Assembly (NCBI GenBank): GCA_024195265.1 | Contig: JAJLRJ010000005.1 | Coordinates: 22,403,855 to 22,467,854 of the forward strand | Origin: Dendrophyllia cribrosa | Taxonomy: Eukaryota; Cnidaria; Anthozoa; Scleractinia; Dendrophylliidae | Direction: 5' to 3' | DNA length: 64,000 nucleotides | In this document: positions 1 to 15,200 of the stretch, piece after piece | Layout: the number at the start of each line of letters is the position of its first letter | How positions within the stretch are numbered: the stretch's first letter is position 1 | Made by a program: the position numbers and the translations under genes | Notes under the pieces: generated by a model | Seen by the model: the letters and a program-made list of their open reading frames with translations, nothing else | Database searches by the model: none | What the model was told of the DNA's origin: nothing

Positions 1-196
1 GGCAATATATTAAACTTTAAACTGTGAAAATGACAACCTCAACTTTTAAGTACTTTGCTTAACTTTTGTAAATTTTTTTCGTTTGACCGCGGTTAAATGT
101 CGGCCCCCCTTTTCACCGGACATAAGCGCTGTTATGCTTCCGCTTATGTTTACATGTACGTGTATTCTTATGACTCAAGTGAAAACCAGGCTTTAC

Positions 197-391
197 CTAT
201 TTGGCATGTTGGCTCCTCCTGACTGTTCCACGTTCCATTACTTTGGCATGTCTTCTCCCGTATTCCTGATAACAGATAGCCAGACGAACAGGTATAATAA
301 CATTTCTCGTTATAAATGTTTCCAACTTCTTTGCAAGTGGTTGGTAATACATTTCCATTAATTGGGGCATCCAGCTTGGGACAGCTAATCT
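197..391 (-). CDS. Exon 22: sushi (CCP) domain 2
   Basis: 195 nt, phase 1-1. Encodes [19 protein letters not shown], then [14 protein letters not shown] and [14 protein letters not shown], a standard sushi pattern. Its donor GTAAAG leads into an intron that leaves the window. Confidence 0.9.
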   Translation of the reverse strand, partial: RLAVPSWMPQLMEMYYQPLAKKLETFITRNVIIPVRLAICYQEYGRRHAKVMERGTVRRSQHAK

Positions 392-3239
392 CTGTTTCAG
401 AAAAATGGAAAACCCAAATTTTTTCAGTTAGTTGAAGCGTCAAAACAACAAATTCAATAGCTGTCCCTTCATTAGTGGATAAGCTCATGCTCATATTCCC
501 ATGGACGACTAACAACCAGTTTATATCGCGCCGTGACTTCAAGATGGCGGCTAAACGAATTGAACGATCGAACTCGACAAACACAAGAAAAAACAGAGGA
601 CTGTGAACAGCTATAACAACCTCGTATGCATTGTTACTTGCCATGTATGCACTCCGTCGTACATCGGCGAAGCAGGACGCAGACTTCGCGACAGGTTCTG
701 CTAATCCCGGGGTGACTCCCATACAAAAAAGACGGGAATGTTCGTCGCAATTTTCGAAAGACACCCTAACAGGTACCAGAATTTCGTTTGATGGGCGTAG
801 CTCAAATGGATTTTTACCCCTAAGAGGTACAAAATCTGAAAGTTCCGCGATAATTTAAACGGTGGTCATTTTAGATTTTAGCACCCTAAGTGGTACCAAT
901 CTACAAATATTGACCACTAAAAGGTACGACGAGCACCCCGAGCACCCCGAGCATCCCGAGCACCCCGTTATGTTTGTATGGGGCTACGAACATTTAAGAT
1001 CAGTCGCGAAGAAAGCAGACCTGCTAGTGGCTAATGCGACATAACATTCTAGAATGCAAATACGCACTAAAACGAGTGTAAATATATAGAGGTTACTCAG
1101 CTTAAATTTGTGTAATACGGCTGAGTATTTTTACGAGTCAGTTTTTATTTTTTCGAGGCTTTAGGTTTTACACCCTTTTGACCACACGCTAGGAAAAAAC
1201 ACTTTAAAAACTCCGACTTAAAAATGCTGGGCATTCTTACTGGTCAGTTTTTATTTTTTCTCGCCTAACTAACTCGATCGTAAAAATACTCAGCCGTATT
1301 CCACAACGTTTCGCTTAATAACTCCTATTATAATCCGTAAGGCTTAAGTAGTATTGCGAAAGCCACAAGTTCATCTGTTAGCGTTTTGTTACCTCGACTG
1401 CTTCACAATTAGTTATTTTACTGTAGCCGCTAATTAAACGAGGAAGATACATCAATCCAAAGAATGAATGTACCACTTTTTCAGAAACTTGTCTCAAAGC
1501 CAGCGTGTTGGCTGTTTAAGGCCATGCGTAGTGGTCCGCTAAGAATTTTTGGTAATGGTGTGCCTCTGTGATTTGTAGCACAAGCATATAACACAAACAT
1601 TTAAACATATCATACAAAGGGAACCCCTATAAGTAAACTTTCCGGTTTCAGTGACCATTCTCAAAAAAGTACAACGAGGAGCAGGGGTGATGTAGTGCTG
1701 AGAGCACTTTCCTTTCACCAATGTGGCCCGGGTTCGATTCCCGGTCCCGGCGTCATATGTGGGTTGAGTTTCTTGTTGGTTCTCTCCTTGCTCTGAGAGG
1801 TTTTTCTCCGGATACTCCGGTTTTCCACTCTCCTCAAAAACCAACATTGTAAATTCCAATTCGATCTGGAAAGAGGACCTGCATGAAAACCAGCTACGGC
1901 TGATGCGGCTTTCCTCTCTAAATATAGTTATTTATTTTTAATTTATTTTAGTACCTGGTATATTTGAATGACGGCGGAGAAATAATTTCATGACAGAAAG
2001 AATGTAATCGTGGCATGCATAAAATCTATTGTCCTCATAATGTAAGAAAATGAACCATAACAGATGATGTATGTCAAGCTTTGATACCATTTGTTTGAGG
2101 ATATCAAATTTGTGGGCGTTTGCTATTTGATAAATCATGCCGTAAGCAGTTAGTTCCGTTACTTACTCTGGCAGCTGATTATTGAGGCATTCCAACTTCC
2201 GGAATAAAGACACACTAAGGTACTCGCATCACTTGGCAGTTCATAACCTGCTTTGCAACTGAAAGTGCATACATCACCAACAACGCTGTTTTGATCTTCG
2301 AGGCACGAGGCGGGAGAGACCATTGTTCCTGATGGCTCAATGAGGGCTGCGCAGGTCCTAGCTAGAGCCAGATGACAGTAGGAATGTGTTAATCCATGAT
2401 GTGGATATTTTCATGTTGAAAACGATGCATTCCCTCCTATAAAAAGCAACCTTTTTACAAATATTTCACTAAGGTGACTTTGATTTACCAGGGAAGGGCG
2501 GGGGGGGGGTTGAATGGTGCTGAATCCCCAACCCCCGAGAAATCCCTATGGACCCAGATGACCCAGATATCACTTCCGCACAACCCACCACCCCCTCCTC
2601 CCCGCCCCGCCCCCCCCCCCCCCCCCCGAAAAAAAAAATGAAAAAAAACTGAATAAACACCAATTTTAACTTTTGTATCATCTCAAATGGTACACGGTGT
2701 TAAGTTTTCAGGTGAACCAATTCTGGATGAGATTCATTGGGATTTGGTGTCATTTCAAATTAAACCCCCAAAATGTTTTTGTATTAACAGAAACGGTACC
2801 ATAATGGTAGAAAATGTCATTCTCCAAAATGGGCTACAACGAACCAAAATTTGTTTCTCTTTCAAAGTTGGTTGATTTCTTTCATTTGGCGTTTTAGCAT
2901 GTTGACACTACCCCCTTAAATTATCCCCCCCCCACCCCACCCCCCCTCCCCCCCGCAATTACCCCGCATCTTCCCAGGAAGGCATGCGCACCTCAATTTT
3001 AGTATTTAGACTCACGTTAGGAATCCTTAAGCGACGTTCACTCTGGTGATACTCGCTGCGATTTTGCTGCGATTTTTCATTTTTTGTCGGGCTCGAGCGT
3101 TAATTTCAAATCGCGCGTGTGAACAGAAGGTGATTTCCCGAATCGCAGCTGTTTTGAACTTGCTGGAATTTTGCTGTGGCTTCACTGTGATTTTTATCGC
3201 AGTGGAAATCGCAGCAAAATCACAGCAAAAGTCAATAAC

Positions 3240-3279
<40 letters not shown>

Positions 3280-6200
3280 ATGAATTTCCAAAGGGCTCAT
3301 TACTAAAGCTCAATGGCGCTTTACAATGTATACATATAAATTAAAAATTAAATTATAGCCTGTGTGAACTGCGCTATATTGATAACTAACAACTGAACAA
3401 TGGTAAAACTTAGTTCTCAAATACAGTAAAACCTGTATTAAGCGGACACCCTAGGAACCTTCGGTAGCGTCCGCAAAATAGAGGTTTGTTTTACAAGTAT
3501 GGCAAGAAGTTTTAGGGACCCAAGCAGCTGGTGACTGTCTGCTTAATAGAGAGTGTTCGCTTAATATGAGGTCCGCTTTTCATTCATTCATTCATTTTAT
3601 TTTGTCATTAACCACTTAAAAAAAAAATAATAATAATAATACAATACACTAGAAATTTATAATAACTTAAAAGACGATAGACTACAAAATGTTTAAGGTG
3701 ATAGTGACAAGGAAGCCTATATAGAAGCCGGGGGCTTATGAACTATAGGCTTCCTGACAATATAGAATACATCATACGAATTATGAGGACAGCATGAAAT
3801 ATAAAATGTATTATTATAAAAAGAAAAGAAAAGGAAAGAAGAAGTATGTAGCTCAACAAAGATTATTTTTGACTGAGAAAGAAGGAATTTTTTAAGTCTT
3901 TTGCCAAACAAACGGGTGCTTTCACTGTTTTGAATTTCATGACTTAATACATGATACACTATAAAATTATATGTATTTGCATCACGTGATAAAAAAAGAA
4001 TGCTGATCCTATACCTTGACACATGTAGTTATTGCCTTGTATCGGTACGTATCCTGACTTGCAATTACACTCGTACGACGGAATAAGGTTTCTGCAGGTG
4101 GTGCTCTGTGGATCACACTGAGCTGTACCATCATCACATTCATCGATATCTATAGAGAAAAAAAGGTCCTCCTTGAATGTGCCTGATCTGTTGTCGGAGG
4201 TCGGGGAGGGTGGTATTGTGTAGCTAATAGAGTTTCAAAAGACCTTATTCATAAATGTCGGCCGATTTATTATTCTTCAAGCTAATTAGCCTACCTAGCC
4301 TCGTTAGCATGTGCAAAATTCAATGTTTATATCACTATGATAGGCTGTACAGTACTTTTAAATAACTGCGTTTTAACAACCAGCCATGTTCTGATTAAGA
4401 ACATGTATGAAGAGTTAGCGCTCGAAACGTCAGCTTATGGATGTCTTTACCTTTACAAATGTTTCATGTGAAAGACGTGCAGCGGCGCAGAAAATTGATG
4501 GGGTCAATTTCAAGTAAAAAATACACTTTCTCATCAGGTGTGAATCTCAATTACTTCAATTAAAGGGTTACTTGAGAATTTCAAGTGAGCTTGAGTCAAG
4601 CTCTTGCTTGAGACATACTTAGCTTGTAGTGTGAAGCCAACAAATATGGCACATCCTAAATAAACTAATTCCCATTCGTTGTCTAGAGTTAGTGGAGTCA
4701 TAATCACATTTTACCAAGCAACAAAGCCATGATTTCGTTTTTTGATTAAAACTGTACGCACGCGTTGCAACATATCGTTTACGACAAAAAACATACACGC
4801 ACAAATGTAGCTGCAAAATACTCTAGATCAATTACTTTACCTCCACAAGTTAACCTGTCATTGTTCAACTTAAATCCATTTTGACAAGAGCACGTGTAGC
4901 TACCATCGGTGTTCGTACAGGTATGTTGACATCCACCGTTAGCGAGTGCGCATTCATTTAAATCTGGTGAAATTGAATGAGAAGATATTTGTTTTAACTC
5001 ACGGTATTGACTTTTGCGACAAAGTACGCATGGAATTATTACATATTTATCTTTTCTACTTATTTTTTCGTTCTTCATTTCTAAATATCCACCAAATAGA
5101 TTGTTTTTAACAGGTCTCACTCAATTATTTCATTGGGAGGCATGCATTCCTTTTAAGAACAACAACAACAATTTTAAAAACAAGACGAAGTTCATAGAAA
5201 ATTAAAAAAAAAAGAACAGTCACTGAAACAGCAACGTTCAGACAAATTCTCAATGTCTTACCAACGCAATTCTTTTCTGAAGAATCAAGTGTATAACCAG
5301 TTGGACACACACAGATATATGAAGCATCTAGGTTGGTGCAGTTGTGACTACATCCACCGTTATTAACCAAACATTCATTGAAATCTATTACAAGAAAGGA
5401 ATGTGTACAAGTGTGAGTTTTCTAAATTGCTCAGTTAAAAATGAAATCAGGCTGTTTATGGAGCGGAACAGCACTTTTCAGTCCGGGCTGAAAATTGCAT
5501 TGCGTTTACATTTTTTTTTTTTCCAGCCCGGTTAGCATAAAACGCAGAGGAGGTTGGACACGGGCCGAAAGGTATCCTGGTAGGAGTGGTCGACCAATCA
5601 GATCATCGTATTCATTCACAGTCTTTTCTGCGAGAATTTCTCCACGAAACATTCCATGGTTTTTTATTGTGGTTTTCTTCGAAAATGTAGTCCGTTTTTA
5701 CCCGTAAAGGAGTTTTCATGAAAGGTATGTTTCTACTTTTTCTATTTACTTGTTTATATCGCATTTTTTTTCAGTAGAATTAGTTATTATTCGGCTTCCT
5801 CGCAAGCCGGTCCAATATGGCGGCTTTCGTCCACGTTGTGTAGTCAACCAACGCGTTCGTTTCTTGACGCTATATCGCGTGAGTTCTAGCCATGAAAATC
5901 GCACCATCTTTTGTAGAAATAGTTATTCTTTTAATTTAGGACGTCGTACCCGGTCGTACCTCTCACCGATTTTCTGTTATTTGCGATTAAAGTTCGGTCA
6001 TTTGTGTAGGTTATCACGAGTGTTCGTAAGCAGAATGTCAAGAAAATTTAGACGGCTATTGTCTACGATTTTGCTTTTTTTGAGCTTAAACATCAAGTCA
6101 TTTTCTTGCAGGTATGTCTGATCGAAGAGAAAAACGAAAGCACGGTGGCCCAACAGGAAATAGCCCTGGAAAACCATCGAACAAGACTTCAAGAAGCGGT

Positions 6201-9200
6201 TCTTCTCGGAAGACATTATTCAGTAATGCACCAGTAAGTGCCACATTGGAATGAATATTTGAGTATTTGAATGTAGGAGGCATTTTTAATTTTAATTTTC
6301 TTCTTCCGAAGGAACCAGAAACGCCCAAATCATCACAATGGTCAAGGGAAGAACTCGTTGGAAAATGTGGAGCCCTTCAGTCAGCTCTTTTTCCTGAAAA
6401 TAGCAGCCAAACAAGAATTACATTTTTAATTCTTGGCCCAAAATATTGGGGCTTGAGGCATGGCAGTGAGGGTTTTGGTCTGTCATTATATAAAGCCCAG
6501 CTTTTAGCAAAAATCCAAAGCTCTTAAGACCCACAAATATTGGATTGAGAACTGCAAAATATTGTCATTCATTATTGTCATTATGTCAGTTGTTTCATAT
6601 TTAAGCAGATAATTATCAATAAGGTGTTATTATATAAATAAAATTATAAACTTGTATTCAATGATTTCATCAGTCTGTTAAATAAATTTCTTTGTTGATT
6701 CCTAAGATAAATAATAATTGTCTCATGCCTGCGAGTCCAAAATTCCAATCTCATACCAACTCACGCCTATGGAGCAATTTCTCACTCCTGGCTTACAGAT
6801 TTGAGCCATCAGCCTTAACTGATCACAATGATCCAATTAAAAATATAGTTATGTTAATGAAAATTTAGCACTTTTTGTAGGTTTTTGTCATTCTGAACAT
6901 TATGATTACAGCTGGATATTATTAAACGCAGGACTGAGGTCCATGGAAACTTCTGAATTTTTCTGAACATCTTTGGACATCTTCGGAATAGATCGGGTTG
7001 TCTTTGAATTTGGTCTGGTTGCCTTCAGAAATCCTGGCACACCCACAAAGAAAATCTCAAATAACCTTCATAGTTGGGGGAAATTTTGGCTCACTGGATA
7101 TTTGTTGGAGCTTTTGTATCACTTATGAATTGCTATAATTATTTTGATTACTATTAATTGTTTTCTATTATAATATCAATGGGCTCCTGATCAACTCCAT
7201 TAAACTATGGTATGCAAGGGCATAGCTAGGATTTTTCAAAGGGGGTTTCACACTGTGTCACACCCAGGGTACTTACCAGATTGTCATGTCGACATCCACG
7301 TTGTGTTTTATTAAAATTATCTCACAAAGTGGGAGTCACGGATACCCCAGGACTCCCCTAGCTATGCCCCTGGGTATTCCTTGATTATCAAGGATGGCAA
7401 GGGTGTAGGGGGGGGGGGGGGGGGGGGGTGGCTATAAGCCAGCAGGTGAAATTTCTGTTTCCCATTTCTGTACCGACTTCTCAAAAGGCTTTATTTACTT
7501 TTTTAATTACCCAATAAAAGCATGAAGTATATGGGGGATCTTGTGGTGGAAATAGTTCTGCTTCAATGTAGAAACATTTCAACACTTCTTTCCTTGCTCC
7601 ACCACTAATTGGCATTTAAATTTTGAGGGAATTGTTTAATGGTTTACATAAATACCTCATAAGAATTATCTGTCTGTTAGGAAAGTTGTTAGTTAAAATT
7701 TTTGGAACTACAGTTTGCTCCCTTTCAGCAACCATTCTCTATTGTTGTACTTTGACTCTCATAAGCAAGCATCCTTCCTAAGCAACCACCTTTGCAATTC
7801 CTGGTTGCTTATGACATAGGCAATTGCACATTTGTTATAAATTACCTAAGACGTGTGCTCAAGCGAAAGAACATTAGTTGTTCTCATGTGCACAGTCCTG
7901 ATTGTTTTGCTCTAATCACATTCCAAGTAAGAGGGCCCAAAGAAAAAAATGGTTCCTTAGTACCTTGAATTGTTTTGCCACAAACTCAGAGTAGAGTGCC
8001 AAAACACTCTGCATTTTCATTTTCAAGCCCAGGAGTTTGAATTCCTTTTTGCCTGAGGTCCTTCTAATCACAATTTTCTACCAGGTCTTTATGGCCAGAA
8101 TTGGATTTCTTTCTAGAAGGATGGTTTTTGTTCAGATGCAAAAATGTATGTTAATCACTGCTTTATTTCCATTAGGTTTTTAAATCATGTTTTCCTCCTG
8201 AAGTTTTAACAAGGGATAATCTGTGATATTATATAAAAAAGTCAACAGTTGTCAGATTTGTAATGGTCGATGGGACCGAAATCTGTTTTTGTATTAAAAC
8301 TAGTCAATAATATTGATTTCATTGATTATTTGTTTCACACGATTTTACAGTTTTATTATTTATTAATGTATTTATACTTCGTAACAACACAAATCCAGCA
8401 CTACCAGCACTCAGTACAACAAAAATTGCCTTCGTGTATTTCAAAATAATAACATTCTAAAACTCAAGAGGACTATAAAATGCAACGATCGATTGTTGTG
8501 GTTACCAACCTTGGTAATTCCATGATTTAAGCTTATAGTTTTCGTTACAAAATATTCCTCGGTTGGAAATCCTCATGCAGCCTTGCTTTAATAAGTCTTT
8601 CGATCGATCAACGGGCTTAAAACCCCGCTAAGTAACAAGAGGAATCTTATCAACAATGAAGGCCAATTTGTGTTTGTTGTGGCTCAAATTTGTAGTCGGT
8701 GCACGAGTAAGGCTTTCGATCGGCCTAGAATGATACCTCAAGTTATTCACTTGTAAAAATCAATGGTACCTATACAAGAGTAATCGCATAACCTTCAATT
8801 TAGGCCGATTTGTGCTTCCATAGCGGCTAAAAGTCTGAAAATTTGTAGTTCCTCGAGGTCCTCACAGCTCGAAGGTTCATTTGAAACTGAACGAGAGTTG
8901 CTCAGAACGAAAATTCATCCCATGATGCCTTTCGGCCCGTGTCCAACCTCCTCTGCATAAAACGGGCTGGAAATATCAGACTGACCCGACAGAACGATAG
9001 CAAAATGTTTTACTATTAAGGACGTTCGCACTAATTGTTTATGCGCATCCTTACTGCGCACGCAATTCATGTCGCAACGCCATGCTGCGTCATGCACGAG
9101 CGCGCGCGCAAGAGAAGAAATCTAAGCACATGAAGGGCTGGTAGCCGTTTTGTTAACTTTGCTTAGATTTAACTCGCTTGGATGGTCGGTGACCCTCAAT

Positions 9201-12200
9201 TTTTTTTTTTGATAGATAATTTTCTTTGCTAATTCTCGACAGATTGTAAAAAAATGAACAAAAAATCAATGTAGGAAGTTTAAATTTTTTCCATTTTTCT
9301 ACCCGCGCGACATCGAATCCTCACAACTTGCGGCTGTCAGAGTTTGCAAATGCTGTCATTTACAGATTAGATTTCCTTTAAAGAACGTTACCAGTTGAAC
9401 AAATTTGCTTAATAGACCCACTCATACAAAATTTGGCACAGAAAATTGCATTTTAGAGATTCATTAACAATATTTTTGGACTAACAGACATTGGGGCCAT
9501 ATCGAGTTGGGAAGGCCGATTTTTCGAAATTAGGGTCACCTTTCAGATATCTTATCACCGAAACGAAGTCGGTGACCCCCCATTTTTTTTGCATTTCTCA
9601 TTGCCTAACTGCAGCAAAAGTTTTATAAAAAAATCAATGTTAGAGATTTTCGCGCGAACGTCCTTAAACCACCACTACATGTATATTTAACAATTGATCC
9701 CAGAGGTCCTTTTAAGGTGACTCAACCCAGTTTTTTTGGGGGGGGTATCATCCTACTTTGAAGCTCTCTGGTATCCCCACCTTTACTTTTATCATAAGTC
9801 TATCACATAGAATGGATAACATATAGATCAATCTACAATATAATATAAAATATTTGGCGATCGGAGTAAATGTCACGTGGTTATAATGCCACGCCCCTTT
9901 GAGGTCTGAGTCGAAAATCTGCTGTTACCGGCATTTTTTCGTGGAAATCTCTCGGCTACACATAGTGCGCATTAGTGCCTTGCGCTGAGCAGAGTTTCAC
10001 CAACATCGCAAAGACACAATTCGAGAAATTCAGTGGTTTCCAAATTTAGGTCATAATTTAAGCGAAAATGATAAGCAAACTTTACACGATTATATCCAAT
10101 AAACTATGAGACTTATCCCTTTATTTTGGGGATCGTTATAACAGATGAGTCCTTGCAAGTCAGCAAAAAGCTTTAGGGCCTTGTAAATGCGCGCGATTTC
10201 GAGCAAAGGAAACATATAGAAATTATAGTTTTAGCTATTTGTTGACGTTTGTCAGCGTTTAAGAGTCCTTCTCACGAAAAAAGCATTTTCTTAAAAATTC
10301 GTTGTTTTTTTTTCCTTCAAATTTTTCAGGGCCACAATTGATTAACTAACTGCCCGGATTCTGAATTTCATGGTCATTGAGAAACTGTGACATTATCTTC
10401 TATAAGCCCAAAGTTGAGTAAACATTGAAGATTGTTAGCGTTTTGGCTGAGTTTGTGCTCTGGCAGTTGTCTATTGTTTCTAGTCTGTCATTATACAGCA
10501 TTCTTGTTCAGCACGCGTGCAATGACTACGCTTGGCTGACTTCCGAATGCTCACCGAGATATGGTAATTAGTGTGAAAAAATAGAAGGGATTCCCGTCAC
10601 ATAACGTCTGCAGCCAGGAGTGTACATCATGCCGAGAATTGATTAAAAATCATGCGTTAAACCTCTATGATGTATCACGCGATCGCCTGTCTCAGGCCGT
10701 ACCAAAATTACCATATCTCGGTGAGCATTCGGAAGTCAGCCAAGCGTAGTCATTGCACGCGTGCTGAACAAGAATGCTGTATAATGACAGACTAGAAACA
10801 ATAGACAACTCCCAGAGCACAAACTCAGCCAAAACGCTAAAAATCTTCAATGTTTACTCAACTTTGGGCTTATAGAAGATAATGTCACAGTTTTTCAATG
10901 ACCATGAAATTCAGAATCCGGGCAGTTAGTTAATCAATTGTGGCCCTGAAAAATTTGAAGGAAAAAAAAACAACGAATTTTTAAGAAAATGCTTTTTTCG
11001 TGAGAAGGACTCTTAAACGCTGACAAACGTCAACAAATAGCTAAAACTATAATTTCTATATGTTTCCTTTGCTCGAAATCGCGCGCATTTACAAGGCCCT
11101 AAAGCTTTTTGCTGACTTGCAAGGACTCATCTGTTATAACGATCCCTAAAATAAAGGGATAAGTCTCATAGTTTATTAGATATAATCGTGTAAAGTTTGC
11201 TTATCATTTTCGCTTAAATTATGACCTAAATTTGGAAACCACTGAATTTCTCGAATTGGGTCTTTGCGATGTTGGTGAAATTCTGCTAAGCGCAAGGCAT
11301 TAATGCGCACTATGTGTAGCCGAGAGATTTCCACGAAAAAATGCCGGTAACAGCAGATTTTCGACTCAGACCTCAAAGGGGCGTGGCATTATAACCACGT
11401 GACATTTACTCCGATCGCCAAATATTTTATATTATATTGTAGATTGATCTATATGTTATCCATTCTATGTGTTAGACTTATGATAAAAGTAAAGGTGTGG
11501 ATACCAGATAGATTCAAAGTAGGATGGTAACCCCCCCCCCAAAAAACTGGGTCGAGTCACCTTAATTGGCTTGAAAATCAACCTGCTTCACGCAACGTTG
11601 GTTTCACTCCGCGGTTTGAAAAAAGTTCACCGCGTGATCAATCTTTTTGTTGATCTGAAGCCGACCACAAGATCAGTAACGTTGAACATGCGAAGAATGA
11701 ATTTCAAGCATACCTAATTGCAATAACGTTGTCATAGAAAAATGAAAAATGTAAAAACGAAAAATGAAAAAGCACCAATAGGAATTAATTAGACAAACAA
11801 AGTACATTCTCGCCGGATTTGAATAATTCTCAAAGCATGCACAAGAACTATGTTTAAGAACAGGTTTTTGCACTTTTCCTTTTTCGTAGTGCAACTCTGC
11901 ACATGTAACAGTTATTCTCAGAGAATGACATCAACCGGGTAGCAACATATTTCCAACATGGACGGTTACTATATTATTTCAACTTTTACCTAAATAACAA
12001 TAGCCGCTGCACATTTAATTTAAATTAACAATAGCCGCTGCACGCTTAATCATGCCACGGCTATTGTTATTTTGAAATTACTCAGGTAAACGTTGAAACG
12101 TGTAACTGCGTGTCGCTGTGATGCAACGAGAACGACGCGCTCAACCAATCACGAGTGAGAAATTTTGATGCTCGACCAATCAGGAGCGAGTAATTTTGCC

Positions 12201-15200
12201 CTCAATTAAGAAAAAATGCCCTCTTCGTCAGCCAATCAGCATTCAGTAATTTTGCCCTCTATATTATAAAGCTAATTAATTCATATTTGGCTTTTTTCAT
12301 TTTTCATTTTTCTATGACAACGTTGTTGCAATTAGGTGTATACAGCCGTTTCGAGAAAGGTTGTCGGAAAAAAGCGTAAAAGTGCACGCGACAATCCAGA
12401 AAGGTATTGTGGGTAGTCATCCACGCTATATTCTAAAAACTCATTTATCCCAATGGCCCGCCATCTAAAATCATCCCTGTACGGACGAGGAATCGCGGGT
12501 TTTATGTATTTATTTGACTTATTAAAATTCATTGATGATATCCCATATTATTTTTCGGAATTGTAGCGTTCACTTTTGCGCTTTTTTTTTTCCGACAACC
12601 TTTCTCGAAACAGCTGTATCAAATACGAGGAATAATGTTTCATCAGGATATCCAAACATTCAGAAGGGGGTTGAAAAACGAAGCGCAGCCGAGTTTTTTT
12701 TTTAACCCATTTCGAGGTGTTTGTATACCTGATGAAACACTCTTTCGAGTTTTTGATAAAGTTTCTCAAACTGGGCATGGTTGTTCGAAAGCCGATTAAC
12801 GATAATCCCAGATCGATTAAAAGTTAACCGAGGATTTCATTTCTCTGTTTCTCAAAAGGACATTAATAGCTAGTAGTAAAGACAAGTTAAAGTCGAAACT
12901 GAAGGGCAGAAAACTTTGGAAAATTTTAACCCTATTCGGCCTGGGCTTTTTTTGAGTTCCTGAGCCTGGGGGGGGGGGGGGGGGGCACATTGCCCCTCTA
13001 CGTAACATTAAGAACATTAAGGCTATGACAATGAAACCTAGAGGGTACATAGTACGTCCAAAACTGTCTCCTTTGCGGTCCGCACAATGGAACGATGACG
13101 TCATATGACGTAGTTATTAGTTAATTAGTTATACGGCCGCCATCTTGGATTTCTGAATTTTTTAAAACCTCTTAAAAACCGTCCAAATTGACGCAAAATT
13201 AATCAAAACCAATAAATAAACGCTAAATGACGTAAAAATACAAAAGTTATACCAATAAACATTGTTTTTCTTCATTCAAAGGTATAAATATGCAAATTTC
13301 CAAAATTGGCTGTCAAAATCTTGTTGCCATGGAAACATCAAGTCACGTGATCAAAAAATTGTCATATGAAATTGTTGCCAGATAAATTTTAGGAAAAGTC
13401 ACAAAGTTTGATGGCGTTTGAATACATATTAAAGAAGTTATGAATGTTGAAAGTTAGCGCGGGCACTTTGTGCCCCCCCCCCCCCAGGCCGAATAGGGTT
13501 AAGTTGTAGAATTGTTTAACTGGATTCAAAATTGACACTTATCCTGGGTTAGCTTAATCGTGCTTTGAACAACCCGGTCCTGATCATTGAATGCGGAGAA
13601 AACGAAAGGATAAAATCGCCAAAATCTATGCTTATTTAGACGGAGTATCCAAACCTCCTTCACAGTAGTTATTTCCTTTGTGTTCTCGTTATGAACCATA
13701 TTGTGCCTTTAAATAACATATTTCTTGAACTGTTTTTTTCAGGAAATGCATTATCTGAGTGCTTTGAGGCGACTGCGCGACTGCGACTGCGAATCAAATT
13801 TCATTAAACAACCGATCTTGTGGTCGACTGCGTAACAAAAAATTTGGTCACGTGATAGACATTTTTGAAATCGCGGAGTGAAAAAAATAAAACAACGGTC
13901 CGTGAAACGCACTGATTTTCAAGTCATTTTAAAAGACGTCTGGAATCCATTGTATTAGCCGGAGGACACTCGTGCATCCGGGAATATTAGCTAGGAGAGC
14001 GAAGTAAAAGATACAAGGATAATGGTTGACCTTACTGTGTCTTAAAACACTACAGTCTTTTGCCATTAAAAGGGCACTGTCCCGCAGAAAAAAAGTTTCG
14101 CTTAGCTTATTTCCATGTTATATCGCCAAATCCCACCAAATATACAACATAATTGGATAAACAGATTCCATAGAACAAAACAGAAGCAGTAGTTTGACGA
14201 TAAAGTGCAGGATTGCAAGGATGGAAGTGGATTATTACGGTTCATCAAATTAGTTTATGGTTCTTTGTTTTCATCCCGGGGGGGGGGGGGGGGGGGGGGG
14301 GGGGTACGCAACAAAGTTTTGTACGGGGATGCTCCGCCCCAACGTCCAAACCCTTACCCTTTCATAAACCGTTTATGACAGAAAAGGTACCCCTTTCATA
14401 TACCTTTCATTGACAATGGCACCCCTTTCAAATAGCCTTTACGTGCGTCTGTTTGATATATTTTGAAAGGCGCTTTTTATAATACTTAAATGGCAGTTTT
14501 CCCTACCCTTTTTTATACTTCAACCGGTCTTTTCCCTACCCTTTCCTATACTTCGTGAAATCCCTACCCTTTCATAACTCGTGAAATCCCTACACTTTCA
14601 TATATCGCCAGCCTAAAAAAAGGTACACCTTTCGGGCGGAGCATCCCCGTATAGCCCATTATAGGGAGTACCCCCCACCCCCCCGGGGGGGGGGGGGGGG
14701 TTCATCGCTTTTGGCGATTTTTTTCTTTCTATTTCAAGACAACAAAGAAAGCTAAAAGCAACTCCCTGGCCATAATCACGAAACCGCAAAATATCAGTCT
14801 GCACAGTGTCCCTTTAAGTTTATTAAAAAAAATCCTCTTACCATTGCATCTGTATTGCGAGTTTGGATCTTCTTCAAATCCCTGGCGACAGTTACATTTG
14901 TAACTTCCGGCAGAATTGGTGCAGTAAGTCGAGTACTTAACACATTGGTCGGTACCTATATCACATTCGTCGATGTCTAACAATTAAAAGACCCAAAAGT
15001 TAGCCGTCACAACATTCACTAAGTTACTTAAATTGTAAGCTCTCGTCTCAGTTAAATCCACGTATACCAACGATACATGTATCTGGAAATCAGTCGTTGA
15101 TAGAAATGAAAAAAAAAAAAAAACATGAAGAGGGCGCTATTTTTTTTATCCAATAGGTAATCAAATACGCCATGTTCCTTAAAACGCTTTCGGTTTGGTT

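Larger units (their letters stand above)
392..2166 (-). other. Intron 21 content
   Basis: Holds a poly-G-family repeat in reverse orientation (about 729-970), with a short GAGCACCCC tandem at 940-966, and a tRNA-derived SINE (about 1684-1925). No coding exon seen. Around 1085-1330 there are AT-rich repeats sharing TACTCAGCCGTATT with 31510-31540. Confidence 0.6.
5520..8970. mobile_element. 3.4 kb unit bounded by ~50-bp inverted repeats
   Basis: The left end (about 5520-5575; TTTCCAGCCCG, then GCAGAGGAGGTTGGACACGG) recurs in inverted form at about 8920-8970. The body contains the small two-exon gene, a poly-G run near 7408-7428, and otherwise no open frame from 6650 to 8900. Target duplication not resolved. 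Confidence 0.5.

Noticed and set aside
168..764. 198-residue minus-strand ORF as a gene
   Set aside because: Only 197-391 is real coding (sushi exon). The rest is intron read-through past the AG acceptor.
9716..11561. Autonomous transposon with transposase
   Set aside because: No substantial open frame in arms or spacer; only short chance ORFs.
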